Source of the DNA: Deinococcus sedimenti
Lineage (GTDB): Bacteria > Deinococcota > Deinococci > Deinococcales > Deinococcaceae
Direction of reading: 5' to 3'
NCBI RefSeq assembly: GCF_014648135.1
Contig: NZ_BMQN01000001.1
Span: 372,001 to 436,000 of the forward strand
DNA length: 64,000 bases
Made by a program: the position numbers and the translations under genes. The notes below the pieces were generated by a model, which had not been told where the DNA came from, searched no databases, and saw only the letters and a program-made list of their open reading frames with translations. Position 1 is the first letter of the stretch, and every line of letters starts with the position of its first letter. This document shows, in pieces, positions 61,598 to 64,000 of the stretch.

Positions 61598-62224
61598 ATG
61601 AAAGCCACACGCACCCTCCTGACCCTCCTGGCCCTGTGCGGGACCGCCACCGCCGCCACCTACACCGTCAAGCCCGGCGACACCCTGTACTCCATCGCCA
61701 AGAGCACCGGCGTCGACGCCGCCAAACTGATGCAGATGAACAAACTGGGCAGCAGCACCATCCAGGTCGGTCAGAAACTGAGCACCGGCGGCGCGGCCCC
61801 CACTGCCCCCGCCGCGCGTCCCCAGGCCGCCGCGCCCGCCCCGGCCGCGACCGGCGGCGTCACCATCCGCGCCGCCGCCAGCCGCTTCCTCGGCGCCCGC
61901 TACGTCCTCGGCGCCACCGGCGGAGGCGCGCTTGACTGCAGCAGCTACACCATGAGCGTCTTCCGCCAGATGGGCATCAACCTGCCCCGCACCGCCGCCG
62001 CCCAGTGGCGCGTGGGCAGCGCCGTCAGCCGCCGCGACCTGCGCGCCGGGGACCTCGTGTTCTTCAACACCATGGGCCGCACCGCCAGCCACGTCGGCGT
62101 GTACCTGGGCGACGGCATGATGGCCAACGCCAACAGCTACCACGGCCGCACCATGATCGAACCCCTGTTCAGCAACTCGTACTGGGCCAGCCGATACGAC
62201 GGCGCCCGCCGCGTCCTGAACTGA
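61598..62224 (+). CDS. LysM-NlpC/P60 cell-wall hydrolase
   Basis: A 208-aa exported enzyme: signal peptide 1-19, LysM ([42 protein letters not shown]), an Ala/Pro linker, and an NlpC/P60 domain with Cys in [19 protein letters not shown] and His in [18 protein letters not shown]; the third polar residue is in [10 protein letters not shown]. Cuts peptidoglycan stem peptides. Preceded by the hairpin at 61575-61596. Confidence 0.92.
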   Translation: MKATRTLLTLLALCGTATAATYTVKPGDTLYSIAKSTGVDAAKLMQMNKLGSSTIQVGQKLSTGGAAPTAPAARPQAAAPAPAATGGVTIRAAASRFLGARYVLGATGGGALDCSSYTMSVFRQMGINLPRTAAAQWRVGSAVSRRDLRAGDLVFFNTMGRTASHVGVYLGDGMMANANSYHGRTMIEPLFSNSYWASRYDGARRVLN

Positions 62225-62650
62225 ATCCAGCGCAGCGCTTTCATCGGACCCCCGCCCCCACCAGGGCGGGGGCGCTGCTTTTGTCCTCCGACCCGGTCGC
62301 TGATCCTGACCATGCGAGGTCGAGCCAAACCGACGCCGCGTCCATGGTCTGCACACACTCTCCCATCCGGGCGGAACTGCCGGATCCCGTCCTCAGCCCG
62401 GAGAGTGAGGTGTTGAATCCCGGTGTGCCACCGTGAGGGTGGTGTCCACCTCATCCTGCACCTTCGCGACCGGGTGGGGGAGACGGGGCACACGCCGTAG
62501 GCTCAGGCTGTCCGAGCCCCTGAATGACTGACCGGGTGCCAGGGGAACCCTGGCGGATCTGGTGAGCCCCTCGATCACCTGAATGCCTGCAGGATGCGGC
62601 GTCCCGTCCGAATCGGTCACTTCTCGGCGGCCCGGTAGAGTTCCTGCGCG
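62225..62650. other. 426-bp intergenic region after the NlpC/P60 gene
   Basis: Begins with the strong terminator at 62249-62282. The rest shows a minus-strand open frame (62393-62620) without Deinococcus codon bias, and no other signal. Confidence 0.6.
62249..62282 (+). terminator. Rho-independent terminator after the NlpC/P60 gene
   Basis: CCCCCGCCC (62249-62257) and GGGCGGGGG (62264-62272), followed six bases later by TTTT. Confidence 0.75.
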
Positions 62651-63070
62651 TCAGCGTTGGCCGGACGAACTGAGCGTCACGAAGGTCCCCTCGCCCTGGT
62701 GCGCGGCGGTGTACAGGACGGTCTCGCCCGCGCGGGTCAGCATCGCCTCGACCTGAATTCCATCGTCGGGGCGGGCCCGCGTCACGGTGAATCCCTCTGC
62801 GACCAGGGCGTCCTGCAGGGCGCGCGGCTGCCAGGTGGACAGCGTGAACTGCTCCACGCGCGTCTCGCCGCGGCGCACCTCACGCCGCACCCCCTGGGAC
62901 GCAGGGCAGGACGGAGTCGCCCCTGCGGGCATCGGCGCGGTCCCCCACACGCGGCCCGGCTGCGTGAAACAGTACTGGTCACCGCGCCACCGGGAACCGG
63001 TCTGCCACCAGGCCGTTACGCCGACCACGACGAGCAGGATGAACGCGGTGACCAGGGCAGCAGGGCGCAT
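62651..63070 (-). CDS. Hypothetical membrane-anchored protein
   Basis: A 139-aa protein from the ATG at 63070. One N-terminal membrane segment (MRPAALVTAFILLVVVGVTAWWQ), then an extracytoplasmic part with two Cys (DQYCFTQPG and TPSCPAS). TAGGCT lies 7 nt upstream of the ATG. Unknown function. Confidence 0.7.
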   Translation of the reverse strand: MRPAALVTAFILLVVVGVTAWWQTGSRWRGDQYCFTQPGRVWGTAPMPAGATPSCPASQGVRREVRRGETRVEQFTLSTWQPRALQDALVAEGFTVTRARPDDGIQVEAMLTRAGETVLYTAAHQGEGTFVTLSSSGQR

Positions 63071-63077
63071 GCGCCGC

Positions 63078-63083
63078 AGCCTA
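63078..63083 (-). promoter_or_regulatory. -10 box of the membrane-anchored protein gene
   Basis: Minus-strand TAGGCT, 7 nt before the ATG at 63070. Confidence 0.55.
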
Positions 63084-63133
63084 GCGGACGCTGGCGTGAC
63101 CGTGTGTCCTGCCCGGTGTGCGACTCTGTGGGG

Positions 63134-64000
63134 GTGACGCGCAGGCCCAAGCAGAAAATCCGTTTCAAGAATGACCGCCCCACCCCGGACCGTTCCCCGC
63201 AGGACCGCCCGTCGGTCCGCGCCGAGGGACAGCGGACCGAGCCGGCGCCCCCCGTGCAGTACTTCGAGGTGCGCCCCGCGAACCTCCCGCCCCGCCTGGA
63301 CTCCCTGAAGGCCCTCACGAAGAGTGGCGTGCGCGGCTACCCGGAGGTGGACGCCGCGCAGGCCCTGCTGGCGGGCGTGATGCGCAAGGACCGCGTGCGC
63401 GGCGACGTGCTGGACCTGAGTGCCATGGGCGGCCTGCTGGGCAGCCTGCCCGGCGTGACCCTGCGCGCCGTGGAGGGCAGCGCCGCCGCCCTGACCGCAC
63501 TGGCGGCAGCGGGACTGGACGCACACGCCGCCGTGCCCGGCGAGCCCCTGACGGACCGCTGGCCGGACCGCGCCCGGACGGTCGCGCTGATCCTGGCCGG
63601 CGACCGCGGGAATGCGTACGCGGCCGCGCAGGTCGCCTGGGCGCACGCGTGCACGCCCCCCGGCGGGACGCTGTACCTCGCCGGGGACCGCGACAAGGGC
63701 TTCGACCGCTACGTGCGGCTGGCCGGGAACGCGTTCGGTGCGGGCGAGGTCGTGGCCCGTGACGGCGGGATGCGCGTGGCGAAACTCATCCGCCGCCCCG
63801 GACCCACCCCGGCCCTGCCGGACCCCGAGCGTTTCGAGGCGTTCGGCGTGACCGTCGTGGGTCTGCCCGGCGTGTTCAGCGCCGCGAAACCCGACAAGGC
63901 CACCGCGCTGATGCTGGGCGCCCTGGAGCGCCTCGACCCGCACGGCGACGCGCTGAACGGGAAGGACGTGCTGGACCTGGGTTGCGGCACGGGTCTGATC
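63134..64000 (+). CDS. RsmC/RlmG-like rRNA methyltransferase, 3' end outside the window
   Basis: The frame is open from GTG 63134 to the window end (289 codons). A basic, disordered N-terminus (TRRPKQKIRFKNDRP) leads to a first degenerate methyltransferase domain (GDVLDLSAMGGLLGSLPGVTLRAVEGSAAAL) and the start of a second with SAM motif I DVLDLGCGTGLI. Two tandem domains of this kind occur in RsmC and RlmG, which make m2G in rRNA. The catalytic motif lies past the window. Confidence 0.82.
   Translation, partial: MTRRPKQKIRFKNDRPTPDRSPQDRPSVRAEGQRTEPAPPVQYFEVRPANLPPRLDSLKALTKSGVRGYPEVDAAQALLAGVMRKDRVRGDVLDLSAMGGLLGSLPGVTLRAVEGSAAALTALAAAGLDAHAAVPGEPLTDRWPDRARTVALILAGDRGNAYAAAQVAWAHACTPPGGTLYLAGDRDKGFDRYVRLAGNAFGAGEVVARDGGMRVAKLIRRPGPTPALPDPERFEAFGVTVVGLPGVFSAAKPDKATALMLGALERLDPHGDALNGKDVLDLGCGTGLI

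Noticed and set aside
62393..62620. A 75-codon minus-strand open frame
   Set aside because: Codon use (AGA, AGG, TCA, GCA) is unlike real genes here, and there is no -10 box or Shine-Dalgarno.

Overview
The window is a gene-dense, high-GC chromosomal segment that most likely comes from a Deinococcus species. The grounds are the carotenoid genes for a deinoxanthin-type pathway (crtB-crtI and a distant crtE), an archaeal-type aspartyl-tRNA synthetase of the kind Deinococcus uses to make Asn-tRNA, a LEA14-like lipoprotein, many small lipoproteins, and about thirty genes whose start codon lies 5-10 nt after a TANNNT -10 box with no Shine-Dalgarno sequence (leaderless transcripts, a known Deinococcus habit). 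I see no rRNA, tRNA, CRISPR array, prophage, transposase or replication origin.

Layout. 1-5.5 kb: a large lipoprotein (cut by the window edge), a SAM-I riboswitch with its terminator controlling metY-metX, a MOSC protein, RNase HII and an AT-richer orphan gene. 5.5-10.5 kb: an operon of methyltransferase, crtB and crtI, divergent from two envelope genes. 10.5-17.1 kb: a sigma-region-2-like small protein, M29 aminopeptidase, purU, a 4-TM protein, an acyl-ACP-reductase-like gene coupled to a type II NADH dehydrogenase, and a quinone reductase. 17.1-25 kb: fatty acid oxidation (fadB and a thiolase) with a tandem glycosyltransferase pair between them, then DinB and VOC proteins. 25-34 kb: a cluster of paralogous lipoproteins, miaB, a DoxX-like protein, an amidase, a LEA14-like lipoprotein, a secreted barrel-like protein and a LolA-like protein. 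34-41 kb: LolD-like ATPase, Crp-family regulator, MaoC-CitE pair, TetR-MFS efflux pair and aspS2. 41-51 kb: secreted protein, hydrolases, split chromate transporter, DUF255 protein, transglutaminase, argS and a WGR-DUF1963 protein. 51-64 kb: leuS, TPR-GGDEF cyclase, crtE, M23 and NlpC/P60 wall hydrolases with LysM, dtd, DUF1844 protein and a partial rRNA methyltransferase.

The most striking content is in the leaders of two aminoacyl-tRNA synthetase genes. aspS2 is preceded by a strong promoter, a leaderless 13-codon peptide MIAANNNVNDDPC, mutually exclusive hairpins and a Rho-independent terminator. leuS is preceded by a leaderless 13-codon peptide MIRSALTTRGRLD whose own codons pair with the 5' arm of a terminator followed by eight T. 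Both look like ribosome-mediated transcription attenuators driven by leaderless leader peptides. Other regulatory signals are an ACGT-based palindrome shared by the divergent fadB and quinone reductase promoters, a perfect 14-bp palindrome inside the start of citE, and a TetR autoregulatory operator.
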